Source of the DNA: Pandoraea pulmonicola | GTDB lineage: Bacteria; Pseudomonadota; Gammaproteobacteria; Burkholderiales; Burkholderiaceae | Direction: 5' to 3' | NCBI RefSeq assembly: GCF_000815105.2 | Contig: NZ_CP010310.2 | Span: 5,642,001 to 5,706,000 of the forward strand | Length of the DNA stretch: 64,000 nucleotides | In this document: positions 63,529-64,000 of the stretch, piece after piece | Layout of the letters: each line of letters opens with the position of its first letter | Position numbering within the stretch: the first letter of the stretch is position 1 | Position numbers and translations under genes: made by a program | The notes under the pieces: model-generated | Databases searched by the model: none | What the model was told of the DNA's origin: nothing | Seen by the model: the letters and a program-made list of their open reading frames with translations, nothing else

Positions 63529-64000
63529 ATGCACCACGCCCCGCAGACTGAATCCGTGCTCCGCTCCCAGCCCGAAGCGATGATGTTTCCCGATGCCGCC
63601 CCGATTCTGATCGTCGAAGACGAGCCGAAGCTGGCTGCGCTGCTCGCCGAGTACCTGCGCGTGGCGGGCATGCCCTGCCGCATCCTGTCCGACGGTCGCG
63701 ACGTGCTGCCCGCCATGCGCGCGACGCAACCGCGCCTGGTGCTGCTCGACCTGATGCTCCCTGGCATGGACGGCCTCGAAGTGTGCCGCGCCGTGCGCGA
63801 GATCTCCGATGTGCCCATCGTGATGCTCACGGCACGCGCGGCGGAAACCGACCGCCTGCTCGGGCTGGAACTGGGCGCCGACGACTACATCTGCAAGCCG
63901 TTCAGCCCGCGCGAAGTCGTGGCGCGCGTCAAGGCCATCCTGCGACGCGTTCGCGGCAGCGGCGCCCCGTCGGGGAGGGTGGAGATGGCAGGCACGGCCA
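63529..64000 (+). CDS. BaeR-like response regulator, 3' end outside window
   Basis: The partial gene encodes the receiver domain and runs off the right edge before the DNA-binding domain. Phosphoacceptor Asp lies in [15 protein letters not shown]; acidic residues are in [13 protein letters not shown]; and the conserved Thr and Lys are in [11 protein letters not shown] and [17 protein letters not shown]. The block [20 protein letters not shown] matches BaeR nearly residue for residue. It is 11 bases after the kinase. An ATG at 63580 is an alternative start. BaeSR in E. coli answers envelope stress and drug exposure. Confidence 0.88.
   Translation, partial: MHHAPQTESVLRSQPEAMMFPDAAPILIVEDEPKLAALLAEYLRVAGMPCRILSDGRDVLPAMRATQPRLVLLDLMLPGMDGLEVCRAVREISDVPIVMLTARAAETDRLLGLELGADDYICKPFSPREVVARVKAILRRVRGSGAPSGRVEMAGTA

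Overview
The window is GC-rich chromosome from a beta-proteobacterium, most likely Burkholderiaceae. Pandoraea is a guess from overall gene content, not a demonstrated assignment. Supporting signs are the long HemE, PutA and GcvP proteins of beta-proteobacterial type, a gcvTHP-sdaA operon under a tandem glycine riboswitch, a sorAB sulfite dehydrogenase pair and an rsmI/yraN/diaA/dolP block.

Core region, 1-48.1 kb. The left end holds dolP (cut by the window edge), diaA and yraN, divergent from rsmI. Next come a three-gene ABC importer operon, rlpA, a glyoxalase-II-like/exonuclease pair, an arsC-like reductase with a terminator-like leader, a dienelactone hydrolase-NTF2 fusion, hyi, an esterase, a pheC-like periplasmic dehydratase, hemE, priA and sorAB. 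The block at 21.7-41.8 kb is mostly amino-acid use: putA with a visible PutA-type operator, putP, a LivK-type binding protein, an alanine/glycine symporter, then sdaA and the glycine cleavage genes. This block is framed by two orphan PilV-like tip-adhesin genes in opposite orientation. A zinc-ribbon membrane protein, a Rep/UvrD helicase, a metallophosphoesterase and a di-heme cytochrome c follow.

Mobile region, 48.16-60.89 kb. A 12.7-kb element sits in the 3' half of a tRNA-Arg(CCG) gene, bounded by 47-bp perfect direct repeats. Its integrase lies at the right end, and TGTAACCC-type motifs spaced 11 bp apart lie inside both ends. The right two thirds is a minus-strand phage-like cassette: integrase, HTH proteins, a Rha/antirepressor protein, small paralogous proteins, a replication-like gene whose 3' end carries an iteron array, a lambda-I-like tail assembly protein and a P27-type terminase small subunit. 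There is no large terminase, portal, capsid or lysis gene. The left third holds lower-GC cargo: a Crp/Fnr regulator, a cold-shock protein and several tiny proteins. It could be a decayed prophage or a phage satellite that carries its own small terminase.

Right edge, 60.9-64 kb. An orphan FlgH-like L-ring protein overlaps an unknown lipoprotein gene. Divergent from them is a BaeSR-like two-component pair whose kinase has almost no periplasmic domain; the regulator runs off the window.
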